Numbered from the stretch's first letter, positions 38,569-48,329 are shown. The stretch: 64,000 nucleotides of DNA from Legionella sp. (GCA_030680075.1 JAUXWR010000365.1:62001-126000), one strand, 5' to 3'. Notes: generated by a model not told the origin, from the letters alone. Program-made: numbers and translations.

Positions 38569-39078
38569 ATGGAGATTTGGTGCTTTCCTCCTCTCGAGAA
38601 AGGGGAGGCAATTGTGGCGCAAGCGGGATTTGAGAGCCCTGATGAGCCTGACTATAAGGATTCTCTTCAAGAAAAGAATGAGAATGCGATGTTAAATCAC
38701 CTTCATTATTTAGAGTCATTAGGATTAAAAATGCAGGGACTGTTAGATGAGATCGATGAGCATTTCATAACCAACATCCTGCTATTGATAAGAAAAACCG
38801 TTAAAAAGATCATTCTCAAAGAACTGACAGTTGATGATCAGTTATTTCGGGAGATGGTGTTGCAAGTGGTCGATAAAATAAAGCCTTTACCTGACTCCTG
38901 CGTAGTTAATGTATCCCAGGATGATCTGGCGCTGTTTCAGCAAAATCCACTAAGCTTTCTTACGGTTGAGGTCAATCCTCGCCTTGAGAAAGGCGATTTT
39001 CTGATAAAAACCCCCTTTACTGAAGTAGAAGCACTCCTGGAAAAGCGCATTAACCTGTTGCTTGGTCTTAACTCATGA
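38569..39078 (+). CDS. fliH: Flagellar export ATPase regulator
   Basis: 169 residues from the ATG at 38569, with GAGG five bases upstream. Short for FliH, but the C-terminal half (ILLLIRKTVKKIILKELTVDD and following) matches the FliH/V-ATPase E-subunit-like part. The N-terminal coiled coil is reduced. It overlaps fliI by 4 bp, which supports the name. Confidence 0.8.
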   Translation: MEIWCFPPLEKGEAIVAQAGFESPDEPDYKDSLQEKNENAMLNHLHYLESLGLKMQGLLDEIDEHFITNILLLIRKTVKKIILKELTVDDQLFREMVLQVVDKIKPLPDSCVVNVSQDDLALFQQNPLSFLTVEVNPRLEKGDFLIKTPFTEVEALLEKRINLLLGLNS

Positions 39079-40406
39079 AGCAAGACTCCTTGAATGCAAC
39101 GATAACCGGGCTAATCGCTAACGTGGAGCTTGCCCATGATATCTGCCTATCCGGAACTATCACCCGCATTTCAGGATTTATGCTTGAAGCGGTAGGGCTT
39201 CGTGCACCGGTAGGTTCCATTTGTAAAGTGTATATTGAGTCAACCAAGCGCGCCTTATTGACAGAAGTCATTGGTTTTGCCAATGAAACTACCTATCTCA
39301 TGGCTTATGAGGAAATTCAGGGTATTGTACCAGGGCAGCAAATCTCCTTTGTGGATGATAAATTTAGTGTGCCCGTTGATTTCAGTCTGCTTGGACGAGT
39401 GGTTAACGGATTATGTGAGCCTATCGATAATAAAGGGCCATTGTGTACAACCGCCAAATATGATCGCCATACCGCCGCAATGAATCCTATTGACCGGGTG
39501 CGGATTTCCAAACCCATTGACGTGGGCGTGCGAGCTATTAATGCATTACTAACTGTTGGCCAAGGACAGCGTTTGGGTATTTTTGCCGGCAGCGGGGTCG
39601 GTAAAAGTGTATTGCTCGGGATGATCACCCGTTTTACGGAAGCGGATGTGGTAATAGTGGGCTTAATAGGTGAGCGCGGCAGAGAAGTTAAAGAATTTAT
39701 CGAAGAAGCGGTCGGATTGGAAAATCTTAAAAATACCGTGATTATTGCGTCCCCGGTTGATACCTCACCTTTGATGCGAGTTAATGGAGCGGCTGTTGCA
39801 ACTACTATTGCTGAGTACTTCCGTGATCAGGGATTAAACGTACTATTGATAATTGATTCCCTTACTCGCTACGCTCAGGCCTTGCGACAGGTTTATTTAA
39901 CCTTGGGGGAAATGCCGTCATCCAAGGGATTCTCACCATCCGTTTTTTCCAGAATTTCGCAATTGGTTGAACGCACAGGCCAGGGTGCAAAGCATCAGGG
40001 TGCTATTACCGCTTTTTATACCGTTCTTGTGGAAGGTGATGATCTGGGCGATCCGGTCGCTGATCATGCGCGCTCAATTCTTGATGGGCATATTGTACTG
40101 TCAAGAAAACTCGCTGATGCAGGCCATTATCCCGCCATTGATATTAGTAGTTCAATCAGTCGCGTGATGACCGCAATTACCACCGAGGAGCATATTGCTT
40201 CGGCTTTAAAATTCAAGCAATTGTTCAGTACTTACCAAAGCAATCTGGATCTTATCAAAATGGGCATGTATCAGGCGGGGGCGGATCCTCTCGTTGATGA
40301 ATCAATGCATCATATTGATAAAATTAATCATTTTTTAAGGCAACAAATGAATGAAAGTACCCATTTTGAAGACAACGTAAACGAATTAGCCGGGTTATTT
40401 GAATGA
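39075..40406 (+). CDS. fliI: Flagellar export ATPase
   Basis: 443 residues. Walker A GIFAGSGVGKSVLLGM near residue 172, VIVGLIGERGREVKEFIEE, Walker B-type VLLIIDSLTRYAQALR and the family stretch GEMPSSKGFSPSVFSRISQLVERTG. Energises loading of flagellar export substrates. It overlaps fliH and fliJ by 4 bp each. Confidence 0.96.
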   Translation: MKQDSLNATITGLIANVELAHDICLSGTITRISGFMLEAVGLRAPVGSICKVYIESTKRALLTEVIGFANETTYLMAYEEIQGIVPGQQISFVDDKFSVPVDFSLLGRVVNGLCEPIDNKGPLCTTAKYDRHTAAMNPIDRVRISKPIDVGVRAINALLTVGQGQRLGIFAGSGVGKSVLLGMITRFTEADVVIVGLIGERGREVKEFIEEAVGLENLKNTVIIASPVDTSPLMRVNGAAVATTIAEYFRDQGLNVLLIIDSLTRYAQALRQVYLTLGEMPSSKGFSPSVFSRISQLVERTGQGAKHQGAITAFYTVLVEGDDLGDPVADHARSILDGHIVLSRKLADAGHYPAIDISSSISRVMTAITTEEHIASALKFKQLFSTYQSNLDLIKMGMYQAGADPLVDESMHHIDKINHFLRQQMNESTHFEDNVNELAGLFE

Positions 40407-40855
40407 CATCAAATCGCGACCCACAGCAAATCCTTCTTCTTAGTAGGGTTCAAACAATTAAAACGGAAAAAATAAAACAACAAATCGCGCAAATAAATGA
40501 TGCTATCAGGAAAAAGGAACTCACTATTCAGCAGTTTGAACACTATGCGCAAACCTATGACGAACTGCTCGGTGCCACGCTCCTTCAGGTGCATGTGCTC
40601 AAAAACAATGAGGCATTTCATCATAATTTAATGCGCGTAATTAATGCTGAAAAAAGTGATTTGAATCGATTGGCGGCAATGAAAAAACAATTATTATCGT
40701 CTTATGTGCAATCAGCGAATCGCGCCGATGGTTTTGATAGTCTTCATGCTGATTTAGTCCATGAAAAAATGCAACATCGCACTAAAGTGCATGAAGAAGA
40801 AATTAATGACTTGGGCAACACTTTAAAAGGACTAAAAAAACTATGGAACCATTAA
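40403..40855 (+). CDS. fliJ: Flagellar export chaperone FliJ
   Basis: 150 residues, an all-helical coiled-coil protein as expected for the FliI stalk. It overlaps fliI (ATGA) and fliQ (13 bp). The name rests on position, size and coiled coil, as the family is very variable. Confidence 0.78.
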   Translation: MTSNRDPQQILLLSRVQTIKTEKIKQQIAQINDAIRKKELTIQQFEHYAQTYDELLGATLLQVHVLKNNEAFHHNLMRVINAEKSDLNRLAAMKKQLLSSYVQSANRADGFDSLHADLVHEKMQHRTKVHEEEINDLGNTLKGLKKLWNH

Positions 40856-41112
40856 CGCTCTTTGCTGCTCTCAAACACATGTTGCTTCTTACAATGTTTG
40901 CGGTGTGTATCATCACCATTCCAACATTGGTGGTGGGTTTGGTGATTTCTATTGTTCAGGCGGCCACTCAAATTAACGAAATGACAATGACCTTTATTCC
41001 CAAATTGATTGTGATGTTTTTGGTGTTAGTCGCCTTAATGCCCTGGTTGCTCGATAATCTCGTGTCCATGACGCAAGATCTCATGCTAAATATTCCGAGT
41101 TATATTCGTTAA
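40843..41112 (+). CDS. fliQ: Flagellar export gate protein FliQ
   Basis: 89 residues with two membrane helices. VVGLVISIVQAATQINEMTMTFIPKL is the FliQ signature. Part of the inner-membrane export gate with FliP and FliR. fliP is about 11 kb away here rather than adjacent. Confidence 0.95.
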   Translation: MEPLTLFAALKHMLLLTMFAVCIITIPTLVVGLVISIVQAATQINEMTMTFIPKLIVMFLVLVALMPWLLDNLVSMTQDLMLNIPSYIR

Positions 41113-41114
41113 CC

Positions 41115-41894
41115 ATGATTATTCAGCCGCAACTATTAGCCTCAATCAATGAGCAATCCACCGTTTTCATGTTGTTGATGACGCGTTTTACCACGTTATT
41201 TTTAACACTAGGCTTTTTTCGCCGCGAAATGCTTCCCATAAAAATTTCATTTTTTATTGCCGCAGGGTTTAGTGGATTTGTCCTTCTTTATAAAGCGCCT
41301 GTATTGGGAGAGCTTCTCGCAGCCCCTGACAAAATGGCGTTAAATTTATTGCAGCAATTAGTGCTCGGTGTATTGACGGGCTTTATTCTCAACATATTTA
41401 TAGATTTATTTTTGGCTATAGGTCAAATTATTTCTATTCAGTCCGGTCTTGGATTTGTTAATCTTTTTATTCCTAAGATTGGAACCGTGACGCCTTTATC
41501 CGAATTTTATTTTATCACCTCAGCACTGATATTTTTTACGCTTAATGGCCATTTGGTCGTATTTAAAATGTTAATAAATACCCCTCTGTTACCAATAGAT
41601 AAAATAGACATGACGGTGCTGCGGGACATTATGGTTTATACAAAGGTGATTTTCAGCGGCAGTTTACTGTTGTCTTTTCCGGTCATCATTGCCTTATTAA
41701 TCGCGAACATTACCATTGCTGTTATGACAAAATTTTCCCCGCAGTTAAATATTTTTTCAATAGGTATCAATATTACGCTAATTCTTTGTTTTTTTGTGGC
41801 GTATATTAGTTTTGATGGCTTACTCGAAAATGGAAAAATAGTTTTAAATCAAACGCTTGTTTTTTTAAAATATGTGATAGGCTCGTTGGATTAA
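41115..41894 (+). CDS. fliR: Flagellar export gate protein FliR
   Basis: 259 residues, about six hydrophobic segments. QQLVLGVLTGFILNIFIDLFLAIGQIISIQSGLGFVNLF matches the conserved FliR core. It follows fliQ by 2 bp and precedes flhB. Confidence 0.93.
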   Translation: MIIQPQLLASINEQSTVFMLLMTRFTTLFLTLGFFRREMLPIKISFFIAAGFSGFVLLYKAPVLGELLAAPDKMALNLLQQLVLGVLTGFILNIFIDLFLAIGQIISIQSGLGFVNLFIPKIGTVTPLSEFYFITSALIFFTLNGHLVVFKMLINTPLLPIDKIDMTVLRDIMVYTKVIFSGSLLLSFPVIIALLIANITIAVMTKFSPQLNIFSIGINITLILCFFVAYISFDGLLENGKIVLNQTLVFLKYVIGSLD

Positions 41895-41939
41895 GGCCCA
41901 TTAAGGTAATGTCGCTAACATGAATCAAGGACGATGTGC

Positions 41940-43070
41940 ATGAGTGAAGATGCTCAAGAGAAGCAATATCAACCTTCATTAAAAAGACTTGAAGAGTTGA
42001 AGAAAAAGGGTACTTTTCTGCGATCTAAGGACTTTAACAGCGGTCTTATCCTGGTCATTGCTATTTTATTGATTGTTCTCATGTCACCTGTTTTTCATAA
42101 AGCCTTAAGCCACCACTTCACTGCCTCATTTTCATTGGTTGAGCACGCGGATTTTGCAGTGGATCCATTGGAAAAGTTCTACCGGCAACTGGCATTTAAC
42201 ACCCTTTTTTTATTGCTCCCTATCTTAATGATTCTTTTTATTGTGCCCTTTTTTATGGGTTTTCTTTTCGGCGGGTTTGGTTTTTCGATGAATTTATTAA
42301 CGTTTAAAGGCGATAGACTAAATCCTCTTAAGAACCTTAAGAAAATTTTTTCAGCCAATAATGTTATTGAGGTTATTAAATCCGCTTTTAAAATGATTTT
42401 ATTTTTTCTTATCCTTGGGGGGTTTGTTTACCTCAATTGTGATGAATTAATTCAATTGTCAGCGCCGGGGAGCGACACGGTATTGTATAAAGGACTCGGC
42501 CTTGTTGGATGGTATTTATGGTTTATTGCCGCAGGCATTAGCCTGATTGCCTCAATTGATATGGGGTACAGTTATCTGCAGCACCAGAAAAAAATCAAAA
42601 TGTCCCATCAGGAAGTAAAGGATGAAAATAAAGAGACCGATGGTAATCCTGAAAACAAACGCCGTATTCGTCAGGCGCAGTTTGCTATGGCACGGCAACG
42701 GATTCATCAGGACGTTCCCAGTGCGACCGTAATTATTACCAACCCAACGCATTACGCCGTAGCTCTTCGTTATGATGAAAAAAAGGATAATGCCCCACGG
42801 ATTATGGCCGCCGGTATTAATAATATTGCCGCTGAAATACGGCTTATGGCGGTGAAGCACGCTATTCCTATTTATGAGGCGCCACCCCTGGCACGAGCAC
42901 TCTACCATACGGGACAGGTGGGTGATTATATTCACCAGGAGCTTTATATGTCAGTGGCTATTGTCTTGTCATACATTGCGCAACTAAAAAATTATCAAAC
43001 GGGTGTTGCCGATAAGCCGTCTTATGTCAGTGATTTACAGATTCCCAAAGAGTTTTATTTCGAGAAATGA
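41940..43070 (+). CDS. flhB: Flagellar export switch protein FlhB
   Basis: 376 residues from the ATG at 41940, eight bases after AAGGA; an ATG six bases earlier is too close to that site. Four membrane helices, then the cytoplasmic domain with the self-cleavage motif NPTH at about residues 268-271 (IITNPTHYAVAL). Works with FliK to switch substrate class. Confidence 0.95.
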   Translation: MSEDAQEKQYQPSLKRLEELKKKGTFLRSKDFNSGLILVIAILLIVLMSPVFHKALSHHFTASFSLVEHADFAVDPLEKFYRQLAFNTLFLLLPILMILFIVPFFMGFLFGGFGFSMNLLTFKGDRLNPLKNLKKIFSANNVIEVIKSAFKMILFFLILGGFVYLNCDELIQLSAPGSDTVLYKGLGLVGWYLWFIAAGISLIASIDMGYSYLQHQKKIKMSHQEVKDENKETDGNPENKRRIRQAQFAMARQRIHQDVPSATVIITNPTHYAVALRYDEKKDNAPRIMAAGINNIAAEIRLMAVKHAIPIYEAPPLARALYHTGQVGDYIHQELYMSVAIVLSYIAQLKNYQTGVADKPSYVSDLQIPKEFYFEK

Positions 43071-43088
43071 ACTACAGTGAGTTAATTT

Positions 43089-45173
43089 ATGAATGTTATG
43101 GATAATTTTAAACAGGTTAAATCGGTCAATCCTGGCTCGGCATTTTTGATAATTGCCATGTTGCTGATGATTGTCATTCCCCTGCCGCCGTTCATTCTGG
43201 ATCTTCTTTTTTCTTTCAATATCGCCATCTCTCTTCTGATTTTGATGGCATGTATTTATATAGTGAGCCCTTTGGAATTTAATCTTTTCCCAACGGTTCT
43301 ATTGGTCACCACACTCTTGCGATTAACGCTCAATATCGCCTCAACACGCGTTGTGCTTCTGCATGGTAATGAGGGGCCGGCCGCGGCGGGAGACGTTATT
43401 AAGGCCTTTGGTGAAGTTGTTATCGGCGGGAATTTTGTCGTAGGGATGATAATTTTTATCATTTTAATGATTATCAATTTTATCGTAGTGACCAAGGGGG
43501 CGGGTCGTATTTCAGAGGTAACCGCCCGTTTTACATTAGACGCTATGCCTGGCAAACAGATGGCAATTGATGCTGATTTGAATTCGGGCATTATTAATCA
43601 GGATGAAGCCAAAAAACGCAGGAGACAAGTTATTCAGGAGTCAGAATTTTATGGATCCATGGATGGTGCTAGTAAATTTGTTCGCGGCGATGCAATAGCA
43701 GGCTTACTAATTCTCTTTATTAACTTGATTGGCGGCGTCTTTATTGGCGTATTTCAGCATGACATGTCGTTTGACATCGCCATGGAGAATTTTTCTATCC
43801 TGACCATAGGAGATGGGCTAGTTGCCCAAATTCCATCGCTTTTATTATCTATTTCAGCCGCCATCATTGTCACGCGCGTCTCAAGTGATGAAGATATTAG
43901 TCAACAAACGAGAACCCAGCTCTTTACTAATCCGAAGCCGCTCATTGTTACCTCCATCATTCTTTTTTCTCTGGCTCTTGTTCCAAAAATGCCGCATTTG
44001 CCCTTAATGGGTTTTGCGGTCCTGGTGCTAGGTCTTGCCGTCAAAATAGAAAAGGGCAATTTACAAAAGCTCCAGGTGACGGAAGAGGTCAGTGAGTCGG
44101 AAATGTCCTCCCCCGCCAATGAGGACCTGGACTGGAATGATGTGGTAGTGGTTGACAGGATTTCACTGGAAATTGGTTATGGGTTAATTAGTCTGATTGG
44201 GGTCAAAAAAGAAGGCAAACTGATCTCCCGAATACGCGGAATTCGTAAAAAAATCTCTCGTGAATTTGGGTTTTTAATTCCAACGATCCACGTGAAAGAC
44301 AACATTCAATTGTCACCAAATGCCTATCGGATTTATTTAAAAGGAGTGGTTATTGCAGAAAGTAATGTCTACATTGACAAGCTTCTCGCCATCAATCCGG
44401 GCCATATTACGTCAACATTGGCAGGAGTTGCTTGCAAAGACCCATCGTTTAATCTGGATGCATTCTGGATACCTGAAGAACAAAAAACTGCCGCAGAAGG
44501 ATTGGGCTTTACCATCGTCGATGCGAGTACGGTAATCGCCACCAACATTAATCAAATCATTCGCGGTAATTTATCCCATATTCTTGGTTATGAAGAAGTT
44601 TATCAGTTGATAAGTCGGCTGACTAATCAGGATCCAAAACTGGCCGAAGCCTTTACTTCGCCTGCTACCGGCATACCCATTAATATTATCTTCAGTATTT
44701 TGCAACGCCTTCTTCATGCCGGTGTACCCATTATTGACTTCAGGACTATTGCTGAAAAAATGGTGGATGCATGGTCTAAGTCCAAAGATCAGGATCTTTT
44801 GATGGAGTCGGTGCGGGTCGCGCTGAAACATTTGATTATTTATAGTATCTGTGGAAATCAAAAGGAGCTGCCGGTAGCGGTGATTGATCATGATTTGGCA
44901 CAAATTTTGCTAAAATCTATTCAGCTAAATCAAAATGGGAATGAGAAAATGGTGGTGCTGGAGCCGTCGCTCATGGAAAAGATTTGTTCGAAATTGCTCG
45001 AGTTTGTGCAAACTTGCCATATTAGTTCGGTGCCGGCCATTTTACTTGTGTCAAATGAATTGCGCTACCTTATGGAGCGCCTGTTTAAACCCAATATTCC
45101 AACTATGCATTTTTTATCTTTTGCCGAAGTACCAGAAGAGAAACAAATTAAAATTATTGAAAAAATAGGATAA
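43089..45173 (+). CDS. flhA: Flagellar export gate protein FlhA
   Basis: 694 residues. About eight membrane helices in the first 320 residues with the conserved cytoplasmic loop TKGAGRISEVTARFTLDAMPGKQMAIDADLN (FHIPEP region). A large cytoplasmic chaperone-docking domain follows. It is followed by fliA, with no flhF or flhG between. Confidence 0.96.
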   Translation: MNVMDNFKQVKSVNPGSAFLIIAMLLMIVIPLPPFILDLLFSFNIAISLLILMACIYIVSPLEFNLFPTVLLVTTLLRLTLNIASTRVVLLHGNEGPAAAGDVIKAFGEVVIGGNFVVGMIIFIILMIINFIVVTKGAGRISEVTARFTLDAMPGKQMAIDADLNSGIINQDEAKKRRRQVIQESEFYGSMDGASKFVRGDAIAGLLILFINLIGGVFIGVFQHDMSFDIAMENFSILTIGDGLVAQIPSLLLSISAAIIVTRVSSDEDISQQTRTQLFTNPKPLIVTSIILFSLALVPKMPHLPLMGFAVLVLGLAVKIEKGNLQKLQVTEEVSESEMSSPANEDLDWNDVVVVDRISLEIGYGLISLIGVKKEGKLISRIRGIRKKISREFGFLIPTIHVKDNIQLSPNAYRIYLKGVVIAESNVYIDKLLAINPGHITSTLAGVACKDPSFNLDAFWIPEEQKTAAEGLGFTIVDASTVIATNINQIIRGNLSHILGYEEVYQLISRLTNQDPKLAEAFTSPATGIPINIIFSILQRLLHAGVPIIDFRTIAEKMVDAWSKSKDQDLLMESVRVALKHLIIYSICGNQKELPVAVIDHDLAQILLKSIQLNQNGNEKMVVLEPSLMEKICSKLLEFVQTCHISSVPAILLVSNELRYLMERLFKPNIPTMHFLSFAEVPEEKQIKIIEKIG

Positions 45174-45210
45174 GTCAGCGGTTCGTTGTTGTACTGAAAA
45201 GGAGACATAC

Positions 45211-45939
45211 GTGCAGAACATGAGCCAATATGAATCAGAAACGGAAAACGCCGATTTGTCGGGATTTGTAATGTCTTATGGGGCGCTTATTCGAAAAATT
45301 GCCAACCACTTAAAATGCCGTTTACCGGCAAGTACGGATTTGGATGATTTATTACAAGCAGGGCTCGTGGGTTTACTAGAAGCTCGAAGTCATTTTTCCG
45401 AGACCAATGGCGCCTCGTTTGAGACTTATGCATCCATCAAAATTCGTGGCGCGATGATAGATGAGTTGAGAAGAAACACGGGTATTACGCGCGATATGAG
45501 CCAAAACATGAAGTTGATTTCAAAGGCACAGGCCAGAGTGCATAATGCGTTGCAATCAGGTTATGCCTCCTCAAAAGAAGTCGCCGAGCAATTGGGTATT
45601 ACTGAAACAAAGTACGCTCGCATGAGTGCGGAAATTGATGCCTACCAGACAATTAGTATGACCGATAGTGATGTTATCGAGCAGGTGGCCTGCCCTCGGA
45701 CCCTTAACCCTCTGAGCGTTCTTGAGAGTGACGATACATTGTCTTCAATAAAAGAGGTTCTCAGTCGACTCCCTAAAAGAGAGCAACAGATTTTAGCATT
45801 GTATTATAACCAACATTTAAATTTTAAAGAAATTGCAGAAATCATGGACTTGACAGAAGCTCGAATTTCACAAGTACACTCTTTGGCTTTGGAAAAAATT
45901 CGTCATAAATATCAGTACAGTTATGGGGAAGTTGAATAA
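45211..45939 (+). CDS. fliA: Flagellar sigma factor 28
   Basis: 242 residues from a GTG with AGGAG six bases upstream. Region 2 (STDLDDLLQAGLVGLLEA, SFETYASIKIRGAMIDELR) and region 4 (SRLPKREQQILALYYNQHLNFKEIAEIMDLTEARISQVHSLALEKIR) are intact. Drives fliC and flgM through the sites proposed here. Encoded inside the large sigma-54-dependent block. Confidence 0.95.
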   Translation: MQNMSQYESETENADLSGFVMSYGALIRKIANHLKCRLPASTDLDDLLQAGLVGLLEARSHFSETNGASFETYASIKIRGAMIDELRRNTGITRDMSQNMKLISKAQARVHNALQSGYASSKEVAEQLGITETKYARMSAEIDAYQTISMTDSDVIEQVACPRTLNPLSVLESDDTLSSIKEVLSRLPKREQQILALYYNQHLNFKEIAEIMDLTEARISQVHSLALEKIRHKYQYSYGEVE

Positions 45940-45952
45940 CGAGTGAATCACT

Positions 45953-46660
45953 ATGAAGCGATTGGGGTTACTGGTTTTTTTATTCAGTGTAGTCAACTTT
46001 TCCTGGGCATTCTCCTGGTTTGGTGAGCACCAGTGCCGAGAGCCTGGCTATTATTGCCTTAAAGTGAAACGTGGCGATAGTTGGGCGCAATTATTTCCCA
46101 AAGAAGAAGATCGCAATAAGGTAAAGAAGGTAAATCGTACCAATGGATTTTTAGAGCCTGAGATGATTCTTGCAGTACCTGAACATTTGTCAAAGGTTAC
46201 CTTGGCGGAACTTGCTCCTGTACCTCATTACCGTGCGGTTTTGGGTGAGAAGCAAATCCTCATTAATCTGCGACTTCTTGCCTTTGGAGCTTATGACTCA
46301 CAGGGGAAGTTAGTGCGTTGGGGTGCCATCTCTCCTGGCACAAAAACCTGTATAGGAGCCGCCGTCGATTGCTCAACACCGACTGGCGTCTTTCAAATAC
46401 TTCGTAAATCGGGTGCCGAATGTATATCAAATACATTTCCACTGCACATGGATGGTTCACGGGGTGGGGGTGAAATGCCTTATTGTATGTTTTTTTTCAA
46501 GGGCTACGCCTTGCATGGCAGCTCAGAGTTACCTGGATACCCTGCAAGTTCGGGCTGTGTACGACTCGATATTGCCGATGCCAAATGGCTTAATGAACAA
46601 TTTATTGAACTCCCTGCACAAGGGAAAAAAGGGACGGCTATTATTATTAAGCCAAATTAA
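45953..46660 (+). CDS. Periplasmic L,D-transpeptidase in flagellar block
   Basis: 235 residues with a signal peptide (MKRLGLLVFLFSVVNFSWAF). YkuD catalytic domain at about 95-235: TPTGVFQILRK, then ALHGSSELPGYPASSGCVRL with the nucleophilic Cys202 and conserved histidine. A LysM-like short stretch (YCLKVKRGDSWAQLFPKEED) precedes it, suggesting peptidoglycan binding. Such enzymes make 3-3 crosslinks or anchor proteins to the wall. It begins 13 bp after fliA, which suggests a part in fitting the motor to peptidoglycan (inference). Confidence 0.88.
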   Translation: MKRLGLLVFLFSVVNFSWAFSWFGEHQCREPGYYCLKVKRGDSWAQLFPKEEDRNKVKKVNRTNGFLEPEMILAVPEHLSKVTLAELAPVPHYRAVLGEKQILINLRLLAFGAYDSQGKLVRWGAISPGTKTCIGAAVDCSTPTGVFQILRKSGAECISNTFPLHMDGSRGGGEMPYCMFFFKGYALHGSSELPGYPASSGCVRLDIADAKWLNEQFIELPAQGKKGTAIIIKPN

Positions 46661-46674
46661 TTAAGGAGAATAGA

Positions 46675-47523
46675 TTGCGTATATTAATGGCAAGTTTATT
46701 GTTGTGGGCAGGAGCGGCCTTCGCTGATAGCGATCCTTCTTCGATGATAACCAAGGTAATTGAACTTCATTATGTGAAGGCTAGTGATTTAATACCTCAA
46801 TTAACTCCCTTACTGCTTCCCTCAGAGGTAATGAGCGGAAGTGGGAGTTCGCTCATTGTTCGCGTGTCTCCAACGACTTTAACCCAGTTGCGTCAAGTGA
46901 TACATCAGTTAGATGTACCTCCTGTTGTGTTTACGATAAGCATTCATCAAGGCAGTGGGGATTGGCTTAATCAACAGCAAAGCGAGGAAGTCTACAGCGC
47001 GACCAGTAATGTCGAGGGTGGAAATAATCAGTCGGTCAATGTCATGAGCGGTGCCTCAGCTTTTGTTTCTACGGCCACAGAAAGACCTATCCTCAGCTCT
47101 GTTTCGAACTTTGGTTTTGCACCATTTGAAGAGCCACAAGCGAATCAAGAAGGAAACAATCAACAACAGGGAAATAATCATCCAGGCAATAATCAGCCGG
47201 CCTTTAATCAACAGCAAGGCTCGGTCTCCTTTGAGCAAAAAAAAGAAGTACAGGGGTTTTATATAAAACCTGTAATGCAAGGCGGTAAAGTGAAGCTTAC
47301 CGTGCGTCGCATTCGTCAACAAGCCAATCGGACAAACGATCAGGCTTCAGAGGGGCAGAGTCTTACAACAACTACAATCGTCCCTTTAAATAAATGGGTA
47401 AAGTTAGGGGATACTCGTCAAGGTAATAATGGAGAGCAACCAGATAGCGTATCGTATGGTGCGACGAATTCATTTACCAATGAAGCATCTATTTATATCC
47501 GAATTAATGTGGTTAAACAATAG
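46675..47523 (+). CDS. Secretin N-domain-like exported protein
   Basis: 282 residues from a TTG with AAGGAG six bases upstream. Signal peptide to about residue 18 (ALFADS-type site). Residues about 25-85 (KVIELHYVKASDLIPQLTPLL, SLIVRVSPTTLTQLRQVIHQLDVPP) look like the N1/NolW ring-forming domain of secretins. A low-complexity N/Q/G-rich linker (about 150-185) follows. The C-terminal part (FYIKPVMQGGKVKLTVRRIRQ, TTIVPLNKWVKLGD) recalls the start of a secretin barrel but is too short for a pore. Role unknown. Confidence 0.65.
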   Translation: MRILMASLLLWAGAAFADSDPSSMITKVIELHYVKASDLIPQLTPLLLPSEVMSGSGSSLIVRVSPTTLTQLRQVIHQLDVPPVVFTISIHQGSGDWLNQQQSEEVYSATSNVEGGNNQSVNVMSGASAFVSTATERPILSSVSNFGFAPFEEPQANQEGNNQQQGNNHPGNNQPAFNQQQGSVSFEQKKEVQGFYIKPVMQGGKVKLTVRRIRQQANRTNDQASEGQSLTTTTIVPLNKWVKLGDTRQGNNGEQPDSVSYGATNSFTNEASIYIRINVVKQ

Positions 47524-47534
47524 CAAGTCCTTGT

Positions 47535-47564
47535 TTGACAAGGAATAATTGCCATTGATACACT
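47535..47564 (+). promoter_or_regulatory. Possible sigma-70 promoter upstream of flgA
   Basis: TTGACA at 47535-47540, an 18-base spacer and TACACT at 47559-47564, about 23 bp before the flgA start. It could give flgA-motAB-fliMNOP a promoter of its own inside the block. The short distance to the start is a weak point. Confidence 0.35.
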
Positions 47565-47586
47565 GTACTAATCGGCTCACCAAAGG

Positions 47587-48318
47587 ATGGTTATAGCGTT
47601 GAAACAAGATAACGTTCATGGATTTTTTTCAAGCCTGTTCCTCTTCATCCTTCTGTTTTGTTGTGGAAGTCTGGTTCATAGCCAAGGAGAGTTTGAATCG
47701 CTTGACAGAATAAAATCAGCAATCGAATCATTCATTAAACAAAATACGGTTGCTGATGAAGGGGAAATATCCGTACAGCTTAATTCTTTCGACGCGGTCA
47801 AATTACCCCAATGTCCTGGTGAGTTTTCCGTCTCTTTTGCTAAAGAAACCCGGGCCGAGGCTTCAACCGTCGTACTCGTTGAATGCCCCTCAAGGGAGGC
47901 ATGGCGTGTTTTTGTGCCCATTCAGGTGCAAAACAAGAGGCGCGTTTTAACGGTTAATCGTGTTCTGACGGTAGGGGATATCATCAGTGAGCACGATTTA
48001 GCTTACCAGCCCTTTGACGTGAACCGATTATATGAAGGTTATTTCATTGCCAAAAATGAGGTAATTGGCCTCTCAGTGGCGCGCACTATTTCTCCAGGTT
48101 ATCCATTAACTAAAAAAAATCTGAAACAGCTTCCTCTGGTGCGACGAAACCAGCGTGTAACGTTAATACTAAAGCAGGGAGCGATTGAAATCACGATGAT
48201 TGGGATTGCCAAGTCCGATGGGTATCTAAACGATACTATCAATGTGCTTAATCCAACATCAAAAAAGGTTGTCGATGCTGTTGTTGTCAGCAAAGACAGG
48301 GTTGAAATTACTGTTTAA
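47587..48318 (+). CDS. flgA: P-ring assembly chaperone
   Basis: 243 residues, exported (hydrophobic N-terminus to about residue 35). The C-terminal half is an SAF domain (NRVLTVGDIISEHDLAYQPFDVNRLYEGYF, VGLSVARTISPGYPLTKKNLKQLPLVRRNQRVTLILK). Periplasmic helper of FlgI. Its gene is far from flgI here. The start codon is only weakly supported, as AAAGG abuts the ATG. Confidence 0.9.
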   Translation: MVIALKQDNVHGFFSSLFLFILLFCCGSLVHSQGEFESLDRIKSAIESFIKQNTVADEGEISVQLNSFDAVKLPQCPGEFSVSFAKETRAEASTVVLVECPSREAWRVFVPIQVQNKRRVLTVNRVLTVGDIISEHDLAYQPFDVNRLYEGYFIAKNEVIGLSVARTISPGYPLTKKNLKQLPLVRRNQRVTLILKQGAIEITMIGIAKSDGYLNDTINVLNPTSKKVVDAVVVSKDRVEITV

Positions 48319-48329
48319 AGAAGACGCAT

